A DNA stretch of 64,000 nucleotides from Limivivens sp934393555 (GCA_934393555.1 CAKRQP010000003.1:7627-71626), one strand, 5' to 3'. Shown: positions 33,752 to 43,377, numbered from the stretch's first letter. The notes: generated by a model from the sequence alone, not told the origin. Translations and numbers: made by a program.

Positions 33752-35629
33752 ATGTATTTGGAAAAAATCAGTCAGGCAGGTGACATCAAAAAGCTGAATG
33801 GAGAAGAACTGGCGGCTCTGGCGCAAGAGATCCGGGAATTTCTGATCGAGAAGATCAGCAATACCGGCGGCCATCTGGCTTCCAATCTCGGGGTTGTGGA
33901 ACTTACCATGGCTCTTCACCTGGTTTTTGATCTTCCGGAGGATAAGATCGTCTGGGATGTCGGTCATCAGGCGTATACGCATAAGCTGCTCACCGGCCGG
34001 AGAGAAGGGTTTGATACTCTCAGGAAATACGGCGGTATGAGCGGTTTTCCCAAGCGGAAAGAGAGTGACTGTGATGCCTTTGATACAGGCCACAGTTCCA
34101 CTTCGATCTCTGCAGGCCTGGGTCTTGTACGGGCGCGGGAGATCCTGGGGGGAGATAATTATGTGATCTCTGTTATTGGGGACGGTTCCCTTACCGGTGG
34201 AATGGCCTATGAGGCGATGAATAATGCAGCCCGCCTGAAAAGTAATTTTATCATTGTCCTGAATGACAATAATATGTCTATTTCTGAAAATGTGGGAGGC
34301 ATGTCAAACTATCTGGGGAGTCTTCGTACAGCAGACGGTTATCTGAATCTGAAAACCGCGGTCACGGATTCTCTGAACCGTGTGCCGGTCTACGGTGAAA
34401 AGCTTGTAAGCCGGATCCGCCGGACCAAGAATGGCCTCAAGCAGCTTTTTATTCCCGGTATGCTTTTTGAAAACATGGGGCTTACGTATCTTGGCCCTGT
34501 GGACGGACATGATCTCCATCAGGTGATGAGGGCTCTGGAAGAGGCCAAAAAAGTAGAAGGGGCAGTGCTCCTTCATGTATTTACCAAGAAGGGCAAAGGC
34601 TATGCTCCGGCAGAACGCCATCCGGCGCGCTTCCATGGGGCGGAGCCCTTTGAGATTGCCACGGGTCTTCCGAAAAACAAACGCGTGAAAGCAAACTGGA
34701 CGGACGTCTTTTCCACGATCATGCGAAAGATGGGAGAGCGGGATCCCAAAGTAGTGGCTGTGACGGCCGCTATGGAGGTCGGAACCGGTCTCAAACGCTT
34801 CCATAACAACTTCCCGGACCGTTTTTTCGATGTGGGGATCGCAGAGGAACATGCAGTAACCTTTGCTGCCGGTCTTGCGGCTGCCGGCCTGAAGCCGGTG
34901 GTGGCCATTTATTCCTCCTTCCTTCAGCGTGCCTACGATCAGATCCTGCATGATGTCTGTATCCAGAACATGCATGTGGTCTTTGCCATTGACCGGGCAG
35001 GACTTGTGGGAAGCGACGGAGAGACGCATCAGGGGATTTTCGACCTGTCGTTTTTATCGACGATCCCGAATCTGTGTATCATGGCACCGAAGAATAAATG
35101 GGAACTTTCAGATATGATGAAATTTGCGGTGAACTATGATGGCCCCATTGCCATCCGTTATCCGAGAGGAGAAGCTTACGACGGGCTTCAGGAGTTCCGT
35201 GCCCCCATTATTTACGGAAAAAGCGAAGTGATCTATGATGAGGAAGACATTGTCCTTCTGGCGGTAGGAAGCATGGTGAAAACTGCAGAGACGGTGCGCC
35301 ATGAGCTCCGGGAGAGAGGTTTTTCCTGTACACTGGTCAATGCCAGGTTTGTAAAGCCTGTTGATAAAGAACTGATCCTGACACTTTCCAGGGATCACAG
35401 GCTTTTTGTTACCATGGAGGAAAATGTAAGATGCGGCGGTTTCGGAGAACATGTTCTGGATTATTTAAATGAGATCGGAAGCGAGGCTTCGGTACTGAAT
35501 ATTTCTCTGCCGGATGATTATATTGAACATGGAAATGTAGAGGTCCTGAAGGAAGAAACCGGTATCAGTGCCTCGATCATTCTGAAGAAAGTAATGGCGG
35601 CAGCCCTGGGACAGAACCCGGAGAGATGA
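33752..35629 (+). CDS. dxs: 1-deoxy-D-xylulose-5-phosphate synthase
   Basis: 625 residues; start after AGAGGGTGAAAAACAG. A thiamine-diphosphate enzyme making DXP from pyruvate and glyceraldehyde 3-phosphate, the entry step to non-mevalonate isoprenoids. Seen: VWDVGHQAYTHKLLTGR, the ThDP motif GDGSLTGGMAYEAMNNA ... NDNNMSIS, and the transketolase-like FDVGIAEEHAVTFAAGLA and IAIRYPRGEAYDG. Domains are complete. Follows ispA by 36 bases. Confidence 0.97.
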   Translation: MYLEKISQAGDIKKLNGEELAALAQEIREFLIEKISNTGGHLASNLGVVELTMALHLVFDLPEDKIVWDVGHQAYTHKLLTGRREGFDTLRKYGGMSGFPKRKESDCDAFDTGHSSTSISAGLGLVRAREILGGDNYVISVIGDGSLTGGMAYEAMNNAARLKSNFIIVLNDNNMSISENVGGMSNYLGSLRTADGYLNLKTAVTDSLNRVPVYGEKLVSRIRRTKNGLKQLFIPGMLFENMGLTYLGPVDGHDLHQVMRALEEAKKVEGAVLLHVFTKKGKGYAPAERHPARFHGAEPFEIATGLPKNKRVKANWTDVFSTIMRKMGERDPKVVAVTAAMEVGTGLKRFHNNFPDRFFDVGIAEEHAVTFAAGLAAAGLKPVVAIYSSFLQRAYDQILHDVCIQNMHVVFAIDRAGLVGSDGETHQGIFDLSFLSTIPNLCIMAPKNKWELSDMMKFAVNYDGPIAIRYPRGEAYDGLQEFRAPIIYGKSEVIYDEEDIVLLAVGSMVKTAETVRHELRERGFSCTLVNARFVKPVDKELILTLSRDHRLFVTMEENVRCGGFGEHVLDYLNEIGSEASVLNISLPDDYIEHGNVEVLKEETGISASIILKKVMAAALGQNPER

Positions 35630-35650
35630 GCGCCGGGGAAGGAAAAAGAA

Positions 35651-36460
35651 ATGAAAGAACGTTTGGATGTGCTGCTGGTGCAGCAGGGCTATGCTTCATC
35701 AAGAGAGAAAGCGAAGGCCATTATCATGGCCGGTCAGGTCTATGTGGACGGGCAGAAGGAAGACAAAGCCGGAAGTATGTTTAAGGAAGAGGCAAAGATC
35801 GAGGTCAGGGGAAATACTCTGAAATATGTCAGCCGCGGCGGTCTGAAGCTGGAAAAAGCCATGAGCCATTTTGCCGTGACTCTGGAAGGGAAGGTCTGCA
35901 TGGATGTAGGAGCTTCCACGGGCGGTTTTACAGACTGCATGCTTCAGAACGGGGCAGTGAAGGTCTACTCTGTAGATGTGGGCCATGGGCAGCTGGACTG
36001 GAAACTCCGGAATGATCCGAGAGTCGTCTGCATGGAGAAGACCAATATCCGCTATGTGACACCGGAGGATATTCAGGAGCCGGTGGCTTTCTCTTCCATC
36101 GATGTGTCCTTTATTTCCCTTACAAAAGTGCTCCTCCCTGTAAGAAATCTTCTGACAGAAGACGGAGAAGTTGTCTGCCTGATCAAACCGCAGTTTGAAG
36201 CAGGCAGGGAAAAAGTAGGAAAAAAAGGGGTTGTCCGTGACAAAGCGGTTCACGAGGAAGTGATCCGCATGGTCATTGATTATGCCGGAAGCATTGCTTT
36301 TGAAGTGAAGAATCTGGAATTTTCTCCGATCAAGGGACCGGAAGGAAACATTGAATATCTTTTGCATATCCAAAAACAGCCGGAAGGTTTTGTCCAGACA
36401 GAACTGCCGGTGGATGTGCATGCAGTGGTAGAGGAAGCGCACAAGACGCTGGACCGGTAA
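35651..36460 (+). CDS. tlyA: TlyA-type rRNA methyltransferase
   Basis: 269 residues, 21 bases after dxs. An S4 RNA-binding domain (about 1-60, MKERLDVLLVQQGYASSREKAK) is followed by an FtsJ-like methyltransferase with the SAM motif DVGASTGGFTDCML and KPQFEAGREKVGKKGVV. Family members methylate 2'-O of ribose in 16S and 23S rRNA; the older name is hemolysin A. Position between dxs and nadK is the usual Firmicute one. Confidence 0.93.
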   Translation: MKERLDVLLVQQGYASSREKAKAIIMAGQVYVDGQKEDKAGSMFKEEAKIEVRGNTLKYVSRGGLKLEKAMSHFAVTLEGKVCMDVGASTGGFTDCMLQNGAVKVYSVDVGHGQLDWKLRNDPRVVCMEKTNIRYVTPEDIQEPVAFSSIDVSFISLTKVLLPVRNLLTEDGEVVCLIKPQFEAGREKVGKKGVVRDKAVHEEVIRMVIDYAGSIAFEVKNLEFSPIKGPEGNIEYLLHIQKQPEGFVQTELPVDVHAVVEEAHKTLDR

Positions 36461-36465
36461 AAAAT

Positions 36466-37326
36466 ATGGACAGTTTTTATATCATAACCAATAAAGATAA
36501 GGATCCGGGATTTCAGACCACCCGCTTCGTAAAAGAGTATCTGGAAAAGCGGGGAAAAAAATGCACGATCCGGGAAAATATGGCGGACAGCGGCGGCAGT
36601 TATAAATACACCGATGCCGCCGGTATTCCGGAGGATGTGGACTGTGTACTGGTGCTGGGCGGGGACGGAACGCTCCTGCAGGCTTCGAGAGATCTGACTG
36701 AGCGGGATCTTCCGCTTCTTGGGATCAACATGGGAACGCTCGGATATCTGGCTGAAGTAGACCGCAAGGGCATTGAACCGGCCCTGGAACGGCTTCTTGC
36801 AGGAGAATACCAGATCGTGAGCCGGATGATGATTTCCGGTGAGGTTTATCATCAGGGGAAAAAGGTCATGGAGGATCTGGCGCTCAATGACATTGTGATC
36901 GGCCGGTATGGCCGGCTTCGGATCATTGATTTTAAAATCTATGTGAACGGGGAATATTTAAACCGTTACAGTGCGGATGCCATGGTGATCTCCACACCGA
37001 CCGGTTCCACGGGCTACAGCCTGTCAGCAGGCGGACCGATCGTCTCGCCGGAAGCCTCCATGCTTCTTATGACACCGGTTGCTCCGCATACACTGAATAC
37101 CCGCAGCATTATCCTTCCGGATGACGCAAAGATCACAGTGGAAATGCTTCCGGGACACAGCCGAAGCGGTGATGATGCCGAAGTGACGTTTGATGGAGAT
37201 ACTTCCGTACGGCTGACCTGTACGGATAAAGTTGTGATCCGAAAGGCAGTAAAAAAGACGCGGCTGATCAAAATCAACCAGATCAGCTTTTTGGAGGTCC
37301 TTCGGACCAAAATGAATGGACAGTAG
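36466..37326 (+). CDS. nadK: NAD kinase
   Basis: 286 residues, 5 bases after tlyA. It phosphorylates NAD to NADP. Signatures are LGGDGTLLQASRDL near 65, GTLGYLAEVD, the NDIVIGR segment and TPTGSTGYSLSAGGPIV near 180. Sits in the core of the nusB-recN cluster. Confidence 0.96.
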   Translation: MDSFYIITNKDKDPGFQTTRFVKEYLEKRGKKCTIRENMADSGGSYKYTDAAGIPEDVDCVLVLGGDGTLLQASRDLTERDLPLLGINMGTLGYLAEVDRKGIEPALERLLAGEYQIVSRMMISGEVYHQGKKVMEDLALNDIVIGRYGRLRIIDFKIYVNGEYLNRYSADAMVISTPTGSTGYSLSAGGPIVSPEASMLLMTPVAPHTLNTRSIILPDDAKITVEMLPGHSRSGDDAEVTFDGDTSVRLTCTDKVVIRKAVKKTRLIKINQISFLEVLRTKMNGQ

Positions 37327-37338
37327 GAGGTGCCGGCA

Positions 37339-37800
37339 ATGAAAATTGCAAGACATGCAAAAATTATTGATCTCATCAGCAGAAACGATGTGGAAACACA
37401 GGAAGAGCTGGCAGATCTTCTGAACGGCGAAGGTTTCCGTGTGACCCAGGCCACTGTATCGAGAGATATCCGGGAACTGAAGCTGACCAAGATCTCCCTG
37501 AATGACGGACGGCAGAAATACGCAGTCATGCAGGCTTCCGGGGAAAATATGAACGAAAAATATCTGAGGATCCTGAAAGACGGTTTTCTGTCCATGGATA
37601 TGGCCCAGAACCTTCTGGTGGTAAAGACGGTATCCGGAATGGCCATGGCTGTGGCGGCGTCTATTGATGCCATGCAATGGCCGGAAGTGGCCGGATGCAT
37701 CGCGGGGGATGACACCATTATGTGCGCCAACCGGAGCGTAGATGATACACTGATCGTTATGGAGAAGATCCGTAAGATCGTAGGAGAGCCGAACAACTAA
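37339..37800 (+). CDS. argR: Arginine repressor
   Basis: 153 residues from ATG 37339 (AGGAGG 8 bases before; a GTG at 37330 is too near the site). Winged helix at the N-terminus (AKIIDLISRNDVETQEELADLLN, VTQATVSRDIRELKL) and a C-terminal arginine-binding hexamer domain with AGDDTIMCA. Regulates arginine synthesis and use. In this cluster it commonly precedes recN. Confidence 0.96.
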   Translation: MKIARHAKIIDLISRNDVETQEELADLLNGEGFRVTQATVSRDIRELKLTKISLNDGRQKYAVMQASGENMNEKYLRILKDGFLSMDMAQNLLVVKTVSGMAMAVAASIDAMQWPEVAGCIAGDDTIMCANRSVDDTLIVMEKIRKIVGEPNN

Positions 37801-37802
37801 TT

Positions 37803-39479
37803 ATGCTTTTAAACATTCATGTAAAAAATATGGCCCTCATTGATGAGGCTGACATTGATCTGACCGAGGGCCTTAATATCCTTACCGGAGAGACCGGTGC
37901 GGGAAAATCCATCATCATCGGTTCCGTCAATGTGGCACTTGGACTGGCCGGCTTTAAAGGCTTTGCCAGAGAAGATGCCGCTTTTGCCCTGGCGGAGCTT
38001 GTCTTTTCCGTAGACAATGAGAAGCAGAGAAAAGCACTGGAAAAGCTGGATCTTCCGCTGGAGGATGACCAGATCATCATCAGCCGGCGTCTGGTGAACG
38101 GCCGCAGTGTCAGCAAGGTAAACGGGGAAACGGTGCCGGTATCCCTGGTCCGTCAGGTTTCTGAAATTCTGATCGATATTCATGGACAGCATGAGCATCA
38201 GGCATTGCTCCATCAGAAAAATCATCTGACAATTCTGGACGCTTTTGCAGGAGAAGTGCTTTCGGGACCGGCAGGAGAAGTAAGAACGCTTTACCGGGAG
38301 TATGATGCACTTGATAAAAAATTAAAAGAAACCGATCTTTCTGAAACAGCAAGAGCCAAGGAGATGGATTTTCTGGCTTTTGAAGTGGGAGAGATCGAAG
38401 ATGCAGCGATGAAGCCGGGAGAGGATGAAGCACTGGAGCAGACCTATCGTCGTCAGGTAAACAGCCAGAGGATCATGGAGGGTGTCACAGAAGCAGAAAA
38501 CCTCACAGGTTCTGATTTTGGCGGGGCGGCAGAACTGGTATCCAGAGCTTATCGAAGCCTTTCCACTGCTTCTGCTTATGATGAAAAACTGGAAATCATT
38601 ACCGCGGAGCTTGCAGATATTGATAATCTTCTGAATGATTTTCACCGGGAACTGAAAGACTATCAGGAGAGCATTTCTTTTGATGCGGAAAGTTTTCAGC
38701 AGACGGAAGACCGTCTGAATCTTTTGAACCATCTGAAAGCAAAATATGGCGGCAGTATTGAGAAGGTTCTTTCTTACAAAAAAGAGAAAGAAGAGCGGCT
38801 GGAAGAACTGGCTCACTATGAAGCTTACCGGCGGCGGCTGAAAAAAGAACTGGAGCAGAAGAAAACGGAGCTTTTGAAGGCTTGTGGCAGGGTGAGCGAA
38901 ATCCGGAAAAAAGCGGCAGAGCTTCTTGCCGGAAAAATCACGGCTGTTCTTCAGGACCTGAATTTCCTGGATGTGCAGTTTTCCATTGATTTCCAGGAAA
39001 CGGTGCCGGGACCGGAAGGCTTTGATGAGATCTGTTTTCTGATCTCCATGAATCCCGGGCAGCCTCTGCAGCCTCTGCAGAAGGTGGCTTCCGGCGGAGA
39101 GCTTTCCCGTGTCATGCTGGCGATCAAAACGGTTTTGGCAGATAAGGATGCGGTTGGAACCATGATCTTTGATGAGATCGATGTGGGCATCAGTGGACGG
39201 ACGGCACAGAAGGTGTCAGAGAAAATGGCAGTGATCGCCAGAAGCCGTCAGGTGATCTGTATCACACATCTGGCTCAGATCGCTTCCATGGCAGATACGC
39301 ATTTCTGCATTGAGAAAAAGCTTGTCGGGCAGGAAGCCAAAACCTTTATCCGCAGACTTTCGGATGAGGAGAGCATTGAGGAACTGGCAAGGATCCTTGG
39401 CGGAGCGGAGATTACGAAGACCGTTCGTCAGAGTGCCCGGGAAATGAAAGAATTGGCAGTTTGTACAAAAAAATACTAG
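37803..39479 (+). CDS. recN: DNA repair protein RecN
   Basis: 558 residues. An SMC-like ATPase that gathers broken DNA ends: Walker A LTGETGAGKSIIIG near residue 32, a long central coiled coil (about 160-350) and the C-terminal signature ASGGELSRVMLAIK with Walker B TMIFDEIDVGISG. Starts 2 bases after argR, so co-transcribed. Confidence 0.97.
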   Translation: MLLNIHVKNMALIDEADIDLTEGLNILTGETGAGKSIIIGSVNVALGLAGFKGFAREDAAFALAELVFSVDNEKQRKALEKLDLPLEDDQIIISRRLVNGRSVSKVNGETVPVSLVRQVSEILIDIHGQHEHQALLHQKNHLTILDAFAGEVLSGPAGEVRTLYREYDALDKKLKETDLSETARAKEMDFLAFEVGEIEDAAMKPGEDEALEQTYRRQVNSQRIMEGVTEAENLTGSDFGGAAELVSRAYRSLSTASAYDEKLEIITAELADIDNLLNDFHRELKDYQESISFDAESFQQTEDRLNLLNHLKAKYGGSIEKVLSYKKEKEERLEELAHYEAYRRRLKKELEQKKTELLKACGRVSEIRKKAAELLAGKITAVLQDLNFLDVQFSIDFQETVPGPEGFDEICFLISMNPGQPLQPLQKVASGGELSRVMLAIKTVLADKDAVGTMIFDEIDVGISGRTAQKVSEKMAVIARSRQVICITHLAQIASMADTHFCIEKKLVGQEAKTFIRRLSDEESIEELARILGGAEITKTVRQSAREMKELAVCTKKY

Positions 39480-39506
39480 TGTGGATGGAGCGGATTTTCA
39501 CATACT

Positions 39507-39540
39507 AAAAAGGGATGTACCATAAGGTGCATCCTTTTTA
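39507..39540 (+). terminator. Terminator after recN
   Basis: AAAAAGGGATGTACC pairs with GGTGCATCCTTTTT with one bulge and one G-T pair, ending in T5. It closes the nusB-recN transcript before spoIVB. Confidence 0.85.
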
Positions 39541-39557
39541 CATGAAAGGATGTGAAA

Positions 39558-40775
39558 ATGATGAAAAGATGCAGGAGAAGATTCCCGTTTTATTTCTTTC
39601 TGGTGTTTTTTGCAGGAATCCTTGTTCTTTCTTTTGGTCTTATTTCCGGAAGGATACCGGACCATTATCTGATCTGTGAGGGAGAGAGTGCCAGTGATCT
39701 GATCCGCCTTCCTTTGGTGGAGGAAGAACTTCTGGAGGCAGACAGCCAGCTTTCCTCCAATATTCCTTCCGGAAAAGTGAAAATACGCTGCAGTCTTCTC
39801 GGGATGATCCCCATAAAAAATGTGGAAGTAACTGTGGTACCGGAGACCAGGGTGTATGCCGGCGGAATGCCGGTTGGTATTTATATGAAGACCAGAGGGA
39901 TCCTGGTGGTGGGGACAGGAAGCGTGGAAAAAAACGACGGTAGTTTTTCAGATCCGGCGGAAAATATCCTGCGGTCCGGTGATTACATTGTGGCGGTCAA
40001 TGGTTCTGCAGTAACGCGAAAAGAAGAGCTGGTACAAGAAGTGAAAGAGTCTGACGGAGCACCGGTGGTCCTGAAGGTAGACAGAGGCGGGAGTCTGACA
40101 GAGCTTCTGGTACAGCCGGTACTGGATAAGGAAGAAAGCTATAAGCTGGGCCTCTGGGTGCGGGATGATACGCAGGGGATCGGGACGTTAACCTATATGG
40201 ATGAAAATGGAAGGTACGGTGCGCTTGGTCATGGGATCAGTGATGTGGATACGGGAACGCTCCTGAATTTAAGCGGTGGAAGTCTTTATCATACGGATAT
40301 CCTTTCCGTAGTCAAAGGGCTCAGGGGAACTCCGGGGGAAATGACAGGAGTGATCCGTTATCAGTCCTCCGAGATTCTGGGGACCATTGAAAAAAATACT
40401 TCATCAGGGATCTTTGGACGGATCACAGAAAACAGGGGGCTTTTCTGTCAGGGAGAACTGGTGGGAACAGCCTACAAGCAGGCTGTGGAAACCGGTCCGG
40501 CTGTCCTCCTGTCTGCTGTTGGAGGTGCGGTAAAAGCCTACTCCATCCAGATCGAAAAAGTGAACCTGGCCGGCTCCGATCCCAACAAAAGTATGGTGAT
40601 CTCTGTCTCTGATCCGGAGCTTCTTGCGGTCACAGGCGGTATCATTCAGGGTATGAGCGGTTCTCCGATCCTTCAGAACGGGAAACTGATCGGTGCGCTG
40701 ACTCATGTGTTTGTCAATGATCCGACAAAAGGATATGGGATTTTTATCGAGAATATGATCGGTGTCGAATCCTGA
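39558..40775 (+). CDS. spoIVB: SpoIVB serine peptidase
   Basis: 405 residues from ATG 39558, 7 bases after GAAAGGA. One N-terminal membrane helix (about 10-30), a PDZ domain (about 105-190, VVGTGSVEK ... DYIVAVNGSAV) and an S55 peptidase domain with catalytic His in YGALGHGISDVDTG and Ser in QGMSGSPILQNG. Made in the forespore, it cleaves SpoIVFA to switch on sigma-K. A CATACTA element at 39501-39507 resembles a sigma-G -10 but has no good -35. spoIVB-spo0A is the conserved order. Confidence 0.96.
   Translation: MMKRCRRRFPFYFFLVFFAGILVLSFGLISGRIPDHYLICEGESASDLIRLPLVEEELLEADSQLSSNIPSGKVKIRCSLLGMIPIKNVEVTVVPETRVYAGGMPVGIYMKTRGILVVGTGSVEKNDGSFSDPAENILRSGDYIVAVNGSAVTRKEELVQEVKESDGAPVVLKVDRGGSLTELLVQPVLDKEESYKLGLWVRDDTQGIGTLTYMDENGRYGALGHGISDVDTGTLLNLSGGSLYHTDILSVVKGLRGTPGEMTGVIRYQSSEILGTIEKNTSSGIFGRITENRGLFCQGELVGTAYKQAVETGPAVLLSAVGGAVKAYSIQIEKVNLAGSDPNKSMVISVSDPELLAVTGGIIQGMSGSPILQNGKLIGALTHVFVNDPTKGYGIFIENMIGVES
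40763..40769 (+). promoter_or_regulatory. Perfect Spo0A-box match before spo0A
   Basis: TGTCGAA, the core of the Spo0A binding site, lies in the last codons of spoIVB, 30 bp upstream of the spo0A -35. It could mediate autoregulation, or simply be the coding sequence for Val-Glu. Confidence 0.35.
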
Positions 40776-40798
40776 CGAGAAAGGGAGATAACTTCTGG

Positions 40799-40827
40799 TT
40801 GCGATTTTCAGAGGGCCTTATTATAAT
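40799..40827 (+). promoter_or_regulatory. Promoter of spo0A
   Basis: TTGCGA (40799-40804), 17-bp spacer, perfect TATAAT (40822-40827). The leader is about 140 bases and contains repeat-family sequences and a hairpin AAAGCGGA/TCCGCTTT (40908-40932). Confidence 0.75.
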
Positions 40828-40840
40828 ATTTTTGTGGCTA

Positions 40841-40869
40841 TTTGAACACAGAATGAGTATTCCCCCGCT
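40841..40869 (+). repeat. Intergenic repeat A, copy 1
   Basis: A 29-base segment (TTTGAACACAGAATGAG and following) matches 52511-52539 at 25 of 29 positions; all four differences are transitions. Contains a GAAT(4)ATTC inverted repeat. Confidence 0.6.
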
Positions 40870-40911
40870 GATAATCGCGAAGAGACTGCATTCATAACCA
40901 GGCAGCGAAAG

Positions 40912-40936
40912 CGGATCGCGAATGTCCGCTTTGCGA
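40912..40936 (+). repeat. Intergenic repeat B, copy 1
   Basis: A 25-base segment beginning CGGATCGCGAATGTC matches 63532-63556 at 22 of 25 positions, again only transitions; 12 bases of it recur at 4562-4573. Confidence 0.55.
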
Positions 40937-40974
40937 AATAGTCACAGATAAAAAGGATTTGGAGGAAAAACCAG

Positions 40975-41775
40975 ATGGAAAAGCTGAATGTGGCCATTGC
41001 TGACGATAACGAGCGGGTTGTGGAGCTTCTTGACCGGATCGTGAGCAGTGATGAAGAGCTGAACGTTGTAGGAAAAGCCGGAAACGGAGAAGAACTTTAC
41101 GATATCATCAAGACAAAAGAGCCGGATGTGGTCCTTCTGGATATCATCATGCCGAAAGTGGACGGACTGACGGTGATGGAACGGGTGAATGCAGACAAAA
41201 GCATGAAAAAACACCCTGCCTTTATCGTGATCACTGCTGTGGGGCAGGAAAAGATCACGGAGGATGCTTTTGCACTGGGAGCCAATTACTATATTTTAAA
41301 GCCATTTGATAACGATATGGTGATCAGCCGGATCAAACATGTGAGAAAAAGCCGCAGTGAGAAGAATTTTCAGGAAGTCCGTAAGGTGAATGCCTATGAA
41401 AGCAAGGCGGAATACATGGAACGGAACCTGGAGACGGATGTGACAGAGATCATTCATGAGATCGGTGTGCCGGCGCATATCAAGGGTTATCAGTATTTGA
41501 GAGATGCCATCATCATGTCGGTGGGAGATATGGATATGCTGAATTCCATTACCAAGATTCTCTATCCCACCATAGCGAAGAAGCATCAGACGACGCCGAG
41601 CCGGGTAGAACGGGCGATCCGTCATGCGATCGAAGTGGCATGGAGCCGCGGAAAGATGGATACGATTGAAGAACTCTTCGGATATACGGTCAGCGGAGGG
41701 AAGGGAAAACCTACCAATTCAGAGTTTATCGCTCTGATCGCAGACCGGATCCGGCTGGAATATAAAAACAGATAA
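40975..41775 (+). CDS. spo0A: Stage 0 sporulation regulator Spo0A
   Basis: 266 residues; start after TTGGAGGAAAAACCAG. Receiver domain with acidic pocket Asp10-Asp11, phospho-acceptor Asp56 (VVLLDIIMPK) and Lys109 (YYILKP). The C-terminal DNA-binding domain has the Spo0A-specific helices: IHEIGVPAHIKGYQYLRDAI, LYPTIAKKHQTTPSRVERAI and HAIEVAWSRGKMDTI. Master switch for entry to sporulation. No kinase or phosphorelay gene is nearby, as usual in Clostridia. Confidence 0.98.
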   Translation: MEKLNVAIADDNERVVELLDRIVSSDEELNVVGKAGNGEELYDIIKTKEPDVVLLDIIMPKVDGLTVMERVNADKSMKKHPAFIVITAVGQEKITEDAFALGANYYILKPFDNDMVISRIKHVRKSRSEKNFQEVRKVNAYESKAEYMERNLETDVTEIIHEIGVPAHIKGYQYLRDAIIMSVGDMDMLNSITKILYPTIAKKHQTTPSRVERAIRHAIEVAWSRGKMDTIEELFGYTVSGGKGKPTNSEFIALIADRIRLEYKNR

Positions 41776-41779
41776 ATTG

Positions 41780-41808
41780 TTGGCTTTTTCCGGAAAATGC
41801 GGTATAAT
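41780..41808 (+). promoter_or_regulatory. Promoter of glgA
   Basis: TTGGCT (41780-41785), 17-bp spacer, perfect TATAAT (41803-41808), beginning 5 bases after spo0A ends. Confidence 0.75.
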
Positions 41809-41850
41809 ATCTTTTATAAGCAAGAACTATCAGAAACAGGAGGATCAAGT

Positions 41851-43293
41851 ATGAAGAAGGTATTATTTATCGCTTCCGAGTGTGTTCCGTTTATCAAAAC
41901 GGGAGGACTGGCGGATGTGGTCGGGTCTTTGCCAAAGTGCTTTGACAAAAAATATTTTGATGTCAGAGTGATTCTTCCCAAGTACATGTGCATGAAGGAA
42001 GAATTCAAATCAAAACTGGAATACATTACTCATTTTTATATGGATCTTGGCTGGAGAAGTCAGTATGTGGGTGTGTTGGGAATGAACTATGATGGGATCC
42101 AGTACTATTTTATTGACAATGAATTTTATTTTGCCGGTCCCAAGCCCTATGGAAACATTTATGAAGATATTGAAAAATTTGCATTTTTCTCTAAAGCAGC
42201 TCTTTCCATCCTGCCGGATATTAACTTCCGACCCGACATTATCCACTGTCATGACTGGCAGACAGGTCTGATCCCTGTTTTCCTGAAGGATCAGTTCAGC
42301 GACAATGAATTTTACCGTGGCATCAAATCTGTAATGACGATACATAACCTGAAGTTCCAGGGCGTCTGGGATGTGAAGACCGTGCGGAACATCACAGGTC
42401 TTCCGGCTTATTATTTTACTCCGGATAAGCTGGAAGCTTATGGAGATGCGAACTATCTCAAGGGCGGTCTGGTTTATGCAGATGCCATTACAACCGTAAG
42501 CAGCACTTATGCGGAGGAGATCAAGACTCCATTTTACGGAGAGCATCTGGATGGTCTTCTCAATGCCCGTTCCAATGATCTTCGCGGAATCGTAAACGGA
42601 ATTGATTACGATGAATACAATCCGGAAACGGATGCTTTCCTTACAAAGAATTATAACATTAAAAATTTCCGTAAGGAAAAAGTGAAAAACAAACGGGCTC
42701 TGCAGGAGGAACTGGGACTGGAGCAGGATGATAAGAAATTTATGATCGGTGTGGTTTCCCGTCTGACAGATCAGAAAGGTTTTGATCTCATTGCCTATAT
42801 GATGGACGAGCTCTGTCAGCAGGATGTTCAGCTGGTCGTTCTGGGAACCGGTGAAGAGCGCTATGAGAATATGTTCCGTCATTTTGCATGGAAATATCCT
42901 GGCAAGGTATCTGCGAATATTTACTATTCAGAACCGATGTCTCATAAGATCTACGCTTCCTGTGATGCATTCCTGATGCCGTCTCTCTTTGAACCCTGTG
43001 GACTGAGCCAGCTGATGAGTCTGCGCTACGGAACACTTCCCATCGTTCGTGAGACCGGAGGATTAAAGGATACGGTAATCCCTTATAATGAGTATGATGG
43101 AACCGGAACCGGTTTCAGCTTTACCAATTATAATGCGCATGAAATGTTCAACACCATCAAATATGCCATGTCTGTTTACTATGACAAACGGAGAGAATGG
43201 AATAAGATCATTGACCGTGCCATGGCAGCGGACTTCTCCTGGAAGGCTTCTGCAAAGAAATACGAAGAGATGTACAACTGGCTGGTACCCTGA
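41851..43293 (+). CDS. glgA: Glycogen synthase (ADP-glucose)
   Basis: 480 residues from ATG 41851 with CAGGAGGATCAAGT before it. GT5 family: the ADP-glucose loop KTGGLADVVGSLPK at the N-terminus, HCHDWQTGLIPVFL, VNGIDYDEYNP, and the C-terminal FEPCGLSQLMSLRYGTLPIV with the catalytic glutamate. Adds glucose to the non-reducing end of alpha-1,4-glucan storage polymer. Isolated from glgB/C/D/P; own promoter and terminator. Confidence 0.96.
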   Translation: MKKVLFIASECVPFIKTGGLADVVGSLPKCFDKKYFDVRVILPKYMCMKEEFKSKLEYITHFYMDLGWRSQYVGVLGMNYDGIQYYFIDNEFYFAGPKPYGNIYEDIEKFAFFSKAALSILPDINFRPDIIHCHDWQTGLIPVFLKDQFSDNEFYRGIKSVMTIHNLKFQGVWDVKTVRNITGLPAYYFTPDKLEAYGDANYLKGGLVYADAITTVSSTYAEEIKTPFYGEHLDGLLNARSNDLRGIVNGIDYDEYNPETDAFLTKNYNIKNFRKEKVKNKRALQEELGLEQDDKKFMIGVVSRLTDQKGFDLIAYMMDELCQQDVQLVVLGTGEERYENMFRHFAWKYPGKVSANIYYSEPMSHKIYASCDAFLMPSLFEPCGLSQLMSLRYGTLPIVRETGGLKDTVIPYNEYDGTGTGFSFTNYNAHEMFNTIKYAMSVYYDKRREWNKIIDRAMAADFSWKASAKKYEEMYNWLVP

Positions 43294-43321
43294 AGAAAAT
43301 AAATATCAGATTCATACAAAA

Positions 43322-43355
43322 ACTCCGGAGCGGATCTTCCGCACCGGAGTTTTTT
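43322..43355 (+). terminator. Terminator of glgA
   Basis: CTCCGG/CCGGAG around an inner GCGG/CCGC stem, followed by T6. Confidence 0.92.
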
Positions 43356-43377
43356 GTGAAAAGTCTTTTGATTTCGT

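Noticed and set aside
39501..39507. Sigma-G promoter for spoIVB
   Set aside because: CATACTA is a good -10, but no matching -35 lies at the right distance and the recN terminator would follow within the transcript. Kept only as a remark.
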